Below are positions 9,850 through 20,573 of a DNA stretch of 64,000 bases, in pieces. The stretch spans positions 124,001-188,000 of the forward strand of contig OX637638.1 of NCBI GenBank assembly GCA_951802195.1. The letters run 5' to 3'. The notes below the pieces were generated by a model that saw nothing but the letters and a program-made list of their open reading frames with translations, ran no database searches and was not told the DNA's origin. How positions within the stretch are numbered: the stretch's first letter is position 1; each line of letters opens with the position of its first letter. Source of the DNA: Tausonia pullulans. Lineage: Eukaryota > Basidiomycota > Tremellomycetes > Cystofilobasidiales > Mrakiaceae. A program made the translations under genes and the position numbers.

Positions 9850-12800
9850 ATGGCAACCGTCTCCCCCATCCAGATGTGCGTGCCGCTCGCCGTCGACGCC
9901 CCTCGCTGGAGTCCTGCTCACCGACCATCGTGCCCCCTCCCTCGTCCGGCTGACCAGCCTGATCCGCGCCCCCGCGAACCGGGCGTACGTCCAGGGTCAG
10001 TCAGCGCAAGCGGACGCTTGGGCGAGTCCTCCAGCTGACCCCATCGTGCCCGTCCCAGGCTACCCTGGCATCGCCGGCGACGAGTCGGCGGCGCGCCCGG
10101 CAGCGGTCGCCTCTGGGGTAGGCCGCGAGCCAACAGCGTCATGACCGTAGCTTCCTCTGAGCATCGTCCTCCCTGTGCTTTTCCAGACGGTCGAGTTCCG
10201 GGTCCCCAAGCCGATCAAGGTCAGCCGGCTCAAGATCACGCTCTTGAAGACGGAGAAGCTCCCTCAGCAAGGTCCGTATCAAGTCTCGCTCCCGCTCTGT
10301 AGGACTGGCCGAGGAGAGGACTTGTCCGGGGGATTGGGGAGAGTTCTCTCTTCTTCTCCCTCTTCTTTCTTGTCCTCTTCCTCTCTCTCTCTCTCTCTCT
10401 TGGCGTGTGAGAGAGCGTCTGCTTCCCCGTCGATGATCCCTCGTCGTTCTCCGCTTCTTTGTCCCACGGACCCCTCGGGCAGACGCGAGCACGCCGCCGC
10501 GCTCCACCCCCCCCCTCAGCGCACTGCTGCTGACGATCCGACCCCTTGCTTCAGCCGGAGGAACCTCCTTCACGGACGTCGTCGCCGGCCCCCTGACGCT
10601 TTGGGAGGCCCAGGGCGAGTACGCACCGCTCGGGAGCGTGAGTCGAGCGCACGCGCACCCTGTCTCGCTCTCATTCAACAACCCGTCCTGACCCCACCCA
10701 CCAACGCCACCAGCGAGACTTCGACTTTGAGCTTCCCTTGCCACTCAAGGTTGCTTCGTCGGTCGACCTCCTCTTCGACAAGGCCCACCGTCCAGGCATT
10801 TCGTACACGCTCGAGGTGGCTGTCCAGGAGAAGGACCGGTCCAAGGGGATCAAGGGTCTCCTCAAGGGTAAGGCTCCGCCGGCGAACCAGCTATTCACGG
10901 AGGACGTCGAGATCCTCTCGCACACAACGCACCCTTCTTGGCCGGTCTACAACGTTTCGTGCGTGACCCTTTCCTATGCTCCGCGGCGTCTGCGTCTGGG
11001 CTGACGCACGAGACCTCCAGCGAGACTGTCGAGGTTGCGAACCCGATGATGAAGGTCGTCCTCCGTCGGCCATCGACGGCCTACGCCCCAGGAACAGCCA
11101 TCAACCTCTCTCTGACGCTCCTACCGTCTTTGTCCCTTCCCGGACCCTTACCAATCTTTTGCGTCCAGCTGACGCTTCTCGAAAAGACGACGTTCCGCTC
11201 GGGGGAGGTCGAGTCGTCGACCTCCGGCTCTTCAGGGGGCACAACGTACAAGATCTCCGGCCAACGGCCCTCCGTCATTAGCCAAAGCCGGCTCGAGACT
11301 CGAGGGGAGCCGCTCTTCCCTGGCCCGAGAGGCGCCAAGACGTGGGGTCTCATTTTGAGAGTACCACCCGGCGAAGCGATGGCTTACACGGTCCAGCAGG
11401 GGAGTCACATCCAGGTCGCGTATGAGCTCAAGCTCGAGATCATCGGTGGGCAGAGGGGGACGGATGTCTTGACGGTCATCGACAAGATCCCCGTCGTGAT
11501 TGGTTGGGCGGCGGCGGAGGCGTCGCAGGCGCTCGTTCGGTGAGCCTGCTTCCGTCTAATGGGACGTTCACCCCTACACGCAACTGACTCTCTCCTCTAC
11601 GAACCCCTCCCCAAGCAAAATCGGCTACGTCTCCGATCTGTGCCCCGGTGGACCCCCGCCTTCCAACCCAAGCGCCCCTTCCTCGATCAACGACCACTCT
11701 TCCCACACCTCACACTCCCTTCATAATGCGCCTCTTTCCTTCTCGCCCTACCCAGCAACGCCCATCGACCCCCGAGCCCGCATCATCTCCGGCACTTCGT
11801 CGTCCGTCCTGGAAACGGAGGACGCACCCGGGTACAGCTCGATTGGGAACTACCCTTCCCCGAGGTCGTCGGTCACGGGCCACGGCGGTGGCGTGCCCAA
11901 CTCACCTGGGTCGTTCGAGAGCAGCGGTGGAGGAGGCCACCTCGTTTCCGGCGCTGGAGGCATCGGTGGTGCACCAGGAGGGACTCCCAGCCTTCGCCCC
12001 CGGCCAACAACGATAGGCGAGATGCCCTCGAGTCATGCCTCCAGCGACGGCCACCATCCTCCTCCCTTTGCTACCACACGACCCCGGATGTCCTTCGTCT
12101 TGAGGAATCCCTCTCCCACGCGGGACGACGATGACGAGAGCCAGAACCAGACGCCTAGGACCACCGGCGGCAGGGGTGGGGGCGGGTCGACATCGCTTGG
12201 GTTCGGCGGGGGAGGACTCGCCGGTTCGCCTGATACCCCAGTCGCGCGAGAATCAAGCTCGGGTTTGGTTTCTCCTCCTGCTGTCCAGGCAGGCTCGTCT
12301 TCCTCAGCCTTGAACACCGCTGCAGCTCCTCCTCTGCAAAGCCAGTACCCGACCGCCGCCGAGGAAAAGGCCCGTCTCTTCGGCAAGGCTCGAACAGCAC
12401 TGGACCGACCCTCTCAATCGCCGTCGTCGGAGCAACAGCCGGCGGCTTCCTCCTCCTCGAGCACCGCTCCCGCCCCAGCGCCCACGTCCTCGGTTGCTTC
12501 GAACGCCCCGAAATGGGAGTCCGCCGCGGACGAAAAGAAGCGTCTCTTCGACATGGCGCAATACCAAGTCGCCCGAACGCAAGCCATCGCTGCGGGGCAA
12601 CCGATGCCTCCCTTGCCAGAGTCTCTCCGGCCTAGGTTGAAAGCACCACAACCGCAGCAGGAGGCAACCGCCTCCACGAGTGAGGCGCCACCATCGTTCC
12701 ATGAGGTGACTGCCTCGTCGTCGTCGTCGTCGTCAGCGGCGGCGGCGGCGGCGGCGAACCAGAGCCAACAGCAGCCGTCGTACGAGTCGGCCGAGGCGGA

Positions 12801-14498
12801 GAAGGCAAGGCTCGCGAGACAGCAGAGGCTTTATGCTGAGGCAAACGCGAGGGTCGCACAGACGCAGGCGAGGTCGACGTCGGCTTCGGGGGGCGGGCAG
12901 GCAGCAGGGTCCCCCTCGGGGGCGAATGACCACGGCACATCGTCGACCTTGGAACCACCGCCAGCAGCAGCGAGCGGCTCCTCCTCCACCTCTTCCTCCT
13001 CGACTGCAGCCCCTGATCGTGCTCCTGCTCGTGCGCCAGCAGCGTACGAGACCGCCGCAGAGGAGAAGGCTCGACTGGCCAAACAGCAACGCCTCTTCAA
13101 TGAAGCGACGGCGCGCGTTGCTCAGACGCAGGCAAGGGCGATCTCAGTCTCGGGCTCCGGCTCCGGCTCCGGCTATAACTACAACGAAGACCCTCCTCCT
13201 CCTGCTCATGAGGACGCACCACCTCCAGCCGGGGCGGGCTCATCGTCCGGTGCATCGGCATCGGCACCTGCGCCCTTCGAATCCGCCGCGGCAGAAAAGG
13301 CTCGTCTAGCAAAACAGCAGAGATTGTTCAACGAGGCGCAACAAGTCACCGCCAACAAGCAGCGGAGTGGGGCATCGGAGATGGGAGAGGGGCTCCCTTT
13401 CTCTTCTTCCTCTGCGGCTGCCACTGAGTCGTCCTCGTTCGGCGCTGTGCCGCGCTCCGCCTCCCAGTCGTTGGCGGCGGCCTTCCCCTCCGCAGACGAG
13501 CAGAAGAAATACCGGCTGGAGCATCAAGACGCGGTGGCTGCGAGGGAACGCGCCTTTGGTGGTATAAGCTCGTCGTCGAGCAGTAGCAGTAGTGGTGGTG
13601 GACTGGCGGCGGTTCCTTCGTCTGCGGAGGCTGCTTTTCCTCCTCCTCCTCCGGCAGCGGCGGGGCATGGGCATGTCTCGATGCCATACGACCAGCCCTT
13701 CGTGGGTAGCAGTGGGGCCAGCAGGAACGGCAATGGGGGTGGAAGTGGTTTCGGTGGTGGTTCCTCGTTGGCTGCAGCGGCGAGTAGTTCTTCGTCCAGG
13801 CCCAAACCGACGCCTCCAGCAGGCGCCTCCTCCGCCACGGACGAGAAGGAGCAAATGCGAAGATTCTACGCGGCCAAAGAGGCCGTCGCCCGGTTCAACG
13901 CTCCTCCTACGGCAGCGTCTTCTTCATCAGCGTCGACGATCAACTCGACGTCGGCGTTTCCTTCGCCTGCTGCCGGCGCCAGTTCAGGATTCGCTGCCTC
14001 TCACCATCAGCATGCGATGACTAACTCGCTCTCTGGCGGCTTGATGTCCGTTGACTCTCGGACGGGCTCGCCTGCGCCTTTCTCGTCATCCTCGCGTCAG
14101 GTTCATCGAGAGCCGTCAATGATGGCAGGGAAGCAGAGGGGTCCGCCCGTGGCGGACTCGAGCTCGAGCAAGGGTGGTCATGTGAGTAGCCCTATTACTT
14201 CACTCTTTTTTCTTTGTCAATATGAGAGGACTGAACTTCTTTCTCTTTTTCTTTGCAGTTCCCACCGAAGATGGCGTCCTCCTCTGCTGCGCAGCAGACA
14301 TACACCCCCTCCTCTTCATCGACAACCAAGCATCCTTCGGTCCCCCCTCCCCTGCCAGAACGCCCACCCGCCGAGTACGCCGCTCGGTATGCGTCGTTTG
14401 GGACCACCGGCGGCAGCCCCGTTGCATCGCCTTCGGCTCCCAATGCCGGAGGGGGCGGGGGCGAGGGCTCGGGGTCAGGGTCGGCTTGGCTGTCTTAG
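9850..14498 (+). CDS. Arrestin-domain protein with seven EKAR-type repeats
   Basis: Alpha-arrestin-like protein, probably an adaptor for ubiquitin-dependent trafficking of plasma-membrane proteins. Exons: 9850-9875, 9958-9995, 10059-10117, 10187-10271, 10555-10637, 10714-10958, 11021-11539, 11616-14181, 14259-14498; 1286 aa. The arrestin N domain begins after the family phrase VQGYPGIAG and includes VPKPIKVSRLKITLLKTE. The C domain holds YAPGTAINLSLTLLPS and the WGLILRVPPGE strand. The remaining 900 residues are Ser/Gly/Ala-rich and disordered, and carry seven copies of an aromatic-x-(S/T)-A-x-x-E-K-x-R-(L/F) helix motif, beginning near residues 596, 651, 740, 828, 905, 974 and 1090. The C-terminus has a proline-rich PERPPAEYAARY; no canonical PPxY motif is seen. 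Four of the first five exons are under 90 nt. Confidence 0.88.
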
Positions 14499-14532
14499 GG
14501 CATTTCGGCTGGCGTCATCGTACTGATTTTTT

Positions 14533-14552
14533 GTGTGTGTTTGTGTGAGTGA

Positions 14553-14586
<34 letters not shown>

Positions 14587-14602
14587 GGGGGGGGGGGGGG
14601 TA
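14533..14602 (+). repeat. GT / GA / poly-G microsatellite
   Basis: A compound simple repeat in the 3' flank of the arrestin gene: a GT-rich stretch, then (GA)n, then about 16 G residues. The purine run on one strand could form unusual DNA structure. Nothing else is recognised up to the end of the next gene at 14920. Confidence 0.85.
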
Positions 14603-14919
14603 GAAGAATCGGCTGCTCAGTCGCTGACGGGGAGGGCGAGAAGGGAAGGAGGGATGAGAGGGGTGGGTGTCGTCGTTGTTTGCTTTTGCTGTGCTTCTTA
14701 ACCATAGCGTCCTGTCTGGCTTCTAATCTTTGGTTTGAAATGAATGGATGGAATATGCTCTCCTACCTACCGCTGGGCCGGGCGGTCCAACCCGCTCATC
14801 TCGGATGAGCCAGCCACTTGACGCCCGAGCCTCTAGTTATCCCCATCATTCCTCGACAGCCTCCCTCCCAAGAGGGAGCGATGGAGCGAACGAATGTCCC
14901 AAGCCCCGTGCAACCCACC

Positions 14920-16839
14920 TCACGCTCGCCCCCCGCCAACCAGGCCCGGCTTGCCCTCGAGCTTCTTGCGAACATCGTCGAACCGCCGGACCGTCACGGC
15001 GCACTTGGTCTCGCGGCACAGCTGGAGAGCACCCCCGCGCTTGAGGTCGTCGCTGACGAGGGAGAGGCCAGAGGCGCGCTCGACGGACTCGACTGGGGTG
15101 CATGCATGGGCGAGCGCATCAGTGAGAGGTCCCAAGCTCGGTTGGGGGGGAAGGGGTGGGGGAGGTCGGAAGGGACTCACCAGGAACCAGGAACGACTCG
15201 AGCGAGGCCTCATCCGGGATCACCGAGTTCGGGAGCACGAACCCGGCCATCGAGTACTCGCGCTGCGTCGTTCGGAGCGGGTCGGCGCCCTTCGGGGCGC
15301 GGGCAGCAACGATGACCTTGGAGAAGTGCGTCGGGACGGAGATGGTCGGCGGGCTGCCGATGACCTCGTGGTGCTGGGAGACAACGCTGTTAGACTTGAA
15401 GCTCGGAGGGTAGGCGTGAGCAGGGGGTTCCAACGCACGACATAGTACTTGCCGTCGAGCGGGTTGAGCTTGGGCAGGTAGAGCGGGACGGTGAAGACGT
15501 AGACGTCGGTGAATTGGTTCGTGAGCTTGCGGGTCCAGTCCTCAAAGTAGGCCCAGTCTGCATGGGGTTGCAGGCGATGTCAAAAAAAAATCAAGCCTTG
15601 CGGACGACGAGAGGGTGAACTGACAATGCCTATTGAAGCCGTCTCCGACCTGCGGAGCGATGTTGGTGAGGAGGAAGGTCTCATTCATGGCCTCCTGTGC
15701 TCGATATGAGGGGATCGGTAAGCAAGGGATACAGCTCGGCGAGGATGCGTGCTGGCTTGAGTGCGTACCTGGGATGACTTGGCGTCGGCAGCGGGGACCT
15801 GTGGCATCGCATGCAAGCGCGCATCAGTCGACGACGTCCAATCCTCAACCCTCCTGCCCCCACCTGCTCACCATGTGGCCCCGATCGTAACCCGATCGGA
15901 AGTAGTCCTTGAGCTTCGCCCGGAAGAGCGTGGGGATCTCCTCGTCTTCCTCAAACTTGGAGTTTTCGCGCGAGACCGTCGCCCTGGGGACAGGGAGGTC
16001 CGATGCGCCCGGTCCAGAAGTCGGCGGGCCGGCGGGAGAGAGAGGAGCGGGCCGCTTGAGATTGGCGATGGTGAGGTGTTCGGCGGTCTGGACGACGGAG
16101 CAAATGGGGGAGGGGGTAGAGGTTTAGCTTTCTTGAGAAGGCTGACAGCGCGGACGCGAGACGCGTCTATCTGGTCTGCGCGACTCACCCAGGCAGCTGT
16201 CGATTATCCCACATGCGGCCAAGTCCAACAACAAAATGGGTCAGTGTGAGCATGTGACAGAGGGCAAGGAGAGGTCGAGCAGGCCGCTGCCAGGTGAACA
16301 AGGACGGGGACAGCATGTGGCGAAGGGGGCGAGAGAGAATCCGACTTGTCGCGACGTCTCTCTCGCCCCTCTTCCTGTCTTCCCATGCCCTTGTGTCCAC
16401 TTGCGAGCCTCCCTTGAAGAGAGCGCTCGGCCTTCAAGCAAAAGGCCTGCTCCAAAGGGCGGCCCCCAGCCACCTGTCCCCCTTCTGACCTATGACCTAT
16501 GACGCGACACTCACGGTGCTGCCTCTCCCTGTCATACCCAGCGACGTACGCTCGCCGCCTCAGAATGTCGCTCGTCCCGCTCGGCACGCCGACCGCCCAG
16601 TTCTCTCCAGCCAGGGGCGCCCGGAACGCCGAAGAAGACGCGCCGATGGTGCCCGTCGTCGTAAGAATGGCAGGTGCCGAAGGTCCTACGGCCGTCGTCG
16701 ACGACGAAGCCGCCGAGACAGAGATCGCCTGCTGCTGCTCCTTCTTCTCAGACCGCGAGAGGAAGAGTGCAGACGAGACGGAGCCGATCACGAGGCCCGA
16801 TGCGAGGCAGGCTCCCGAGATGAGGATCCGAGACGGCAT
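14920..16839 (-). CDS. nuc1: Mitochondrial nuclease NUC1 / endonuclease G
   Basis: DNA/RNA non-specific nuclease of the EndoG family, anchored in mitochondria and able to cut DNA and RNA, involved in cell death and recombination. Minus-strand exons: 16839-16515, 16196-16189, 16087-15872, 15798-15769, 15694-15625, 15557-15439, 15373-15181, 15092-14920; 377 aa. The N-terminus has one hydrophobic segment (ILISGACLASGLVIG). The catalytic beta-beta-alpha-metal motif is visible as YDRGHM followed by VPAADAKSSQEAMNETFLLT, and NIAPQVGDGFNRHYWAYFED supplies the metal-binding Asn region. Further matches are KYYVHHEVIGSPPTISVPTH and VERASGL. Exon 2 is only 8 nt; without it the reading frame and the conserved YDRxxxHPAW phrase are lost. 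The start at 16839 is chosen as the ATG just before the hydrophobic segment. Confidence 0.92.
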
Positions 16840-17551
16840 CGCGAGGGGATGATCGTGGTTTGGAGGAAGACGAGTGGCGACGAGGGAGAGGTACACTTTC
16901 ACCACCTGAGACGCGACTCTGGACGACACTCAACAGTTCTCTTCTCGACAGACTGAAGACAGACAGGAAAATAGAACATGGCATAGCAGACAAATGGGAG
17001 CTAAAACGAAAGGGGGTGCAAGAAGGGGTTCCTCAGTCTGTTCGCTTCGTGGACCGACGCAATTCATTGAGCAGTCCTCGGAGAGGCCCATAATCGCTTG
17101 ACTCTTGGTGCTGGTAGACTCATCACTGGAACCCACTTCCTATGAATGGGAAGAGACAGAAAGAAATGGAATGGGAGGACGAGAAAGAACTGATGAGAAA
17201 CGGAAGGGCCCTCTCGGACGGGTCACAGAGGCTTTTCAAGGCCGAAAGGCTGAAGAGAGAACGGGTCGTCAGCTTGATGGGTCTCGGCGAGGAAGTGAGG
17301 AGAAGCACGACGCACTCAGCGTGAACAGGGGAGGAGACATGGGGACGGTCGTGGTTGAAGAAGAGAAGCCATTCTCTGCTTTGAAAAAGGCCCGGCAGGC
17401 GCAACGCACGCCCCTCTGCTCTGGCTGTCCGACGCACCGTTCGCCTGGTCGTCGAATTCTCAGCAGCAGAGCGCGTCCCAACTCAACCACCACCGCTCTT
17501 TCCCTCCCTCTTTCCCCCTCCCCCGTCACTCTCACCCTCCCTCAACTCAGC
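16840..17551. promoter_or_regulatory. Divergent promoter region of nuc1 and nop16
   Basis: About 700 bases between divergent start codons. The right part (17475-17545) is CT-rich, as before other starts here. Short frames exist on both strands, but none has convincing splicing or family features. Confidence 0.45.
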
Positions 17552-18615
17552 ATGGCCAACCCCCGACAGCGGTCCAAGGCGCGCTCCAAGACGCACCGTG
17601 CCATCCGGACGACGTCGAAGCAGAAGGCCAAGAAGGTCACCGTCAAGGGCCCTGCCGCGCTCGTTGAGAACTGGGACACCAAGAAGACTGTTCTCCAAAA
17701 GTGGGTCCAGAGAGCGGGCGGCTGCGGCTGCGGCGGTTGTACTGGCGAGAGGGAGGGGTTGTCATGACGAGCGCGAAGAGCTGTTCGCTCGCCCACTGTC
17801 CCCTTGTCCGAGACGCGCGCCCTCCACCTCGTCTCCTTCAGCCCCCCGCGCGCGCAGCACTCGTACGCATCTCGCAGGCCTGACTCACTCCCTTCCTCGT
17901 GCTTTCCTCAGCTACAAACGTCTTGGTCTTCTCTCCTCGCTCGCCCGGCACCAGGCCGGAGGCATCGAGCCCACGCTCGGCGAGCCCCGACGGGACATTG
18001 GCGACCACCCGTTCATGGATGAGGACGACAACGACAAGGGGGAGGGTAGCTCGACGAGCGGAGGGCGGATCCCCAAGGGATACGGTCGGATCGTCCGGGA
18101 CGCTGAGGGCAACGTCCTTGATATTGTGATGGCGGAGGATCAGGAGGAGGAGGCCGAGGAGGTCAAGGACACCAAGACGGACGTCGTTCGCGGTGAGTCT
18201 CAGAGCCTTCGTGGAGTGCCTTATCTAGGGCGAGACAGCGAGACAGAATGGAGGCGATGAGACGACGATGGACGGGACAAACTCTCCTGGAGCCCGTCGA
18301 TTCACCCGCTCCGCTCCCTGTCTTAGCCTGCTGCGCCTCCCCTTTTCCCAGTACACCTCGACTGAACGTTTCTCTCCCCTTTCTCATTCAGCCCTCGAGG
18401 AGTATGCCTCCCGTGTCGCTCCCACGAAACCTCGCACGGCGACGTCCGCAGAGACCAAGTGGCTCCGGTCCCTCCACACCAAGTACGCGACCGACACCGC
18501 CGCCATGGCCCGCGACACGCGCATCAACCGGCTTCAACGGACGCGGGGCCAGATCGACGAGAGCATTCGGCGGGCGGGTGGATGGGAGGCCGTCCTGGCT
18601 ACGGAGGATGCTTAG
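17552..18615 (+). CDS. nop16: 60S ribosome biogenesis factor NOP16
   Basis: Nucleolar protein of the NOP16 family, a component of 66S pre-ribosomal particles needed for 60S maturation. Exons: 17552-17700, 17912-18192, 18392-18615; 217 aa, close to the usual size. The N-terminus MANPRQRSKARSKTHRAIR is the family hallmark. The exon 1/2 junction restores VLQ-NYKRLGLLSSLARHQ, and the C-terminus has KWLRSLHTKYATDTAAMARD, the conserved end of the family. An acidic stretch sits between the two conserved blocks. RLP24, another 60S assembly factor, lies 2 kb downstream on the same strand, with dsc3 between them on the opposite strand. Confidence 0.95.
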
Positions 18616-18734
18616 AGGATAGACGTGTTTGCGTGCGTGCGTGTCTGTGTGTGTGTGTGTAGTATGGCCCTTTGTTCCACAAATCAGAGAAGAGAGGAAC
18701 CGTGGAAGGTAGCAGTCATTGCGTAGATTCCACC

Positions 18735-20071
18735 TCAGCCAAGCAATCGTGCCCCACCAAAGAAGAAGCTGAAACCCATCCCCGTTAGGACAGCCATCTG
18801 CGTCCTCCTCTCAAAGACTGTGCTCGACTCAGCACCCCCACCTCCCGATGAGACCCCTGGGGAGAGGAAGGAGTGGCGATGTTCGTCCTTGAAAAGGAAG
18901 AGCGGGAGGATTGGGAAGAAGAAGCCGATGAGGAGGCCCTGAAGGACAAGGAGGTACCGACTGCCTCCAGAACTGCCATCGGGCCCACCATTTTCGAGGG
19001 CGGAAGAGGGAAGCCCACCGGAGGGGGAGAGCGTGTCGTCGATCCACTGGTCTTCGAGGTCGCGGGCCGTCTCATCAACTGCGTGAGGGAAGATCGGCGT
19101 GTCAGACTGCCATCGCTCACTTTGTGACACTGAATGACACTCACCCTGGGAGATGTCCGCCGTGCCATGGAGCTGGCGACGCATGTTGGCGATGTCCGAG
19201 TCAGTGAGACCCGCCGTCTGCCGGAGGAGATCGAACCCTCGGAGGGGGGTCGTTCGCGACTATCGTCGCGCACAAGTAATCAGCTTCGTTCGCATCGCCC
19301 AAGGAGACAAAGCGAGAGATCCCCACCTCGTCGGACTCCTCGCCCGTCCGTTCCTCGGACCCGCCGACGTCTTCCACCTCGAGTCCAACCGCGCACTGGA
19401 GCCAAATCGTCTCCTCCTCTTGCTCTTCCACCTCCTCCTCCTCCATCAACCCATCCTCCTCCTGTCGGGTCCCGTCCTCGGCAGAAGCCTTGCCCTTCCC
19501 CCGCCACAGCGGTTGCTCCTCCTCGGGCTCCCCAGCGCCCTTCCGCAACCGTCGCCCGAGCTCCTCAAGCCATGCAACGACGTCGACGCCTGCGCCGAGG
19601 ACGCGGCCCGCACAGATCAGTCGGAGAGACCGCTTCTCGAGGTCCGGCCGGAGCTCTCGAATCTAACGCAGGGGAAATCCTATCAGCAAGAGCAGCGATA
19701 CAGAGAGAAAGACTCTTAGGATCGTCTCGGACCTTCCCTCGGACATCTCGGACCGAATCGCCGCGAGCGACCCAGAGGCCCAGGTCGCGCGTCGCCGAGG
19801 GTGGAAGGTCAGACCCCCCTGCATCGGTGAAGCGCACGGTGAGGTGGCGCCCCGTGGATGTCTTCTTGCGTGATGGTCGGCGTTCGTCGTCGTCACCTGG
19901 TGATGGAGAGGGAGAGGGGGAAGCGACAGCGCGCTGCTTGCCGAGGGCCTTGGCTGACTTGGGGGGCGGAGGACCAGGCGGGGCAGGGGCTGGGGCTGCT
20001 GTGGATGGCAGTGATGAAGGAGGACCAGGCCGATGGATAGGGAGAAGAGGTTCTGAGGAAGAGGGCGGCAT
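18735..20071 (-). CDS. dsc3: DSC E3 ubiquitin ligase complex subunit 3
   Basis: Subunit of the Golgi/endosome DSC ubiquitin ligase, which acts in membrane-protein quality control and, in several fungi, SREBP cleavage. Minus-strand exons: 20071-19733, 19662-19327, 19259-19145, 19078-18735; 377 aa. After a Pro/Ser-rich start comes a ubiquitin-like domain (LTVRFTDAGGSDLPP, then IRELRPDLEKRSLRLICAG and R-VLGAG). An acidic spacer leads to IWLQCAVG, which matches the ihCsvG motif of the family. The DUF2407 C-terminal region follows (RGFDLLRQTAGLTDSDIAN, then MRRQLHG). Two membrane segments close the protein (LLVLQGLLIGFFFPILPLF and MAVLTGMGFSFFFGGARLL). The gene is convergent with nop16, about 120 bases away. 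Confidence 0.88.
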
Positions 20072-20573
20072 GGTGAGAGGGGTGGTCGAGTCGTCGTCGT
20101 CGTTCGAGAAAGAAGGCGAGATGAGACGACGCGTTCATGGACGAAGCCGACGGCGCGCTTCCTTGGACCCCCTGAATGACACGCTACAACAGCAGCTGCA
20201 GCGAAGGAAAGGAACGATGTTTGAGACCAAATGGCATCACAGATTGGTCCGCATGGCCCCAACTATCTCAGAAAATATACTTCTTACGAAGACAGGCAAT
20301 GGGCGGATCACCCGCTCAGCACTCTGCGCACCTGCCTCCTCATTCGGCGGGGGGGAGAGGAGGCAAGTTCTCGCCGGCGGACGACCTTGAACGTCCACCA
20401 CCACCCTCCCTTCTTCCTGTCTCGGCTTCGTCCCCCTCGCCACTCAACGCCGTCCTCGTCCGGCCGTCCTCGTTACCGACTCTCACACCACCAGTGATCC
20501 TTGTCCCGCCAGTACCCCTACTTTCCTTCAAACACACCTCCCCTTTCCACTCCACCCCAACCCTCCTTCAGCC
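20072..20573. promoter_or_regulatory. Divergent promoter region of dsc3 and rlp24
   Basis: About 500 bases between divergent genes. The rlp24 side (20400-20570) is strongly CT-rich. No coding region is supported. Confidence 0.45.

Noticed and set aside
12140-14100. Several long frames on both strands inside the arrestin tail
   Set aside because: Ser/Ala/Gly-coded sequence opens many frames; only the called frame continues the arrestin domain and carries the ordered motif repeats.
19134-20390. Long plus-strand frame antisense to dsc3
   Set aside because: Arg/Pro/Ser-rich composition typical of an antisense shadow; dsc3 on the other strand has family motifs and closed phases.
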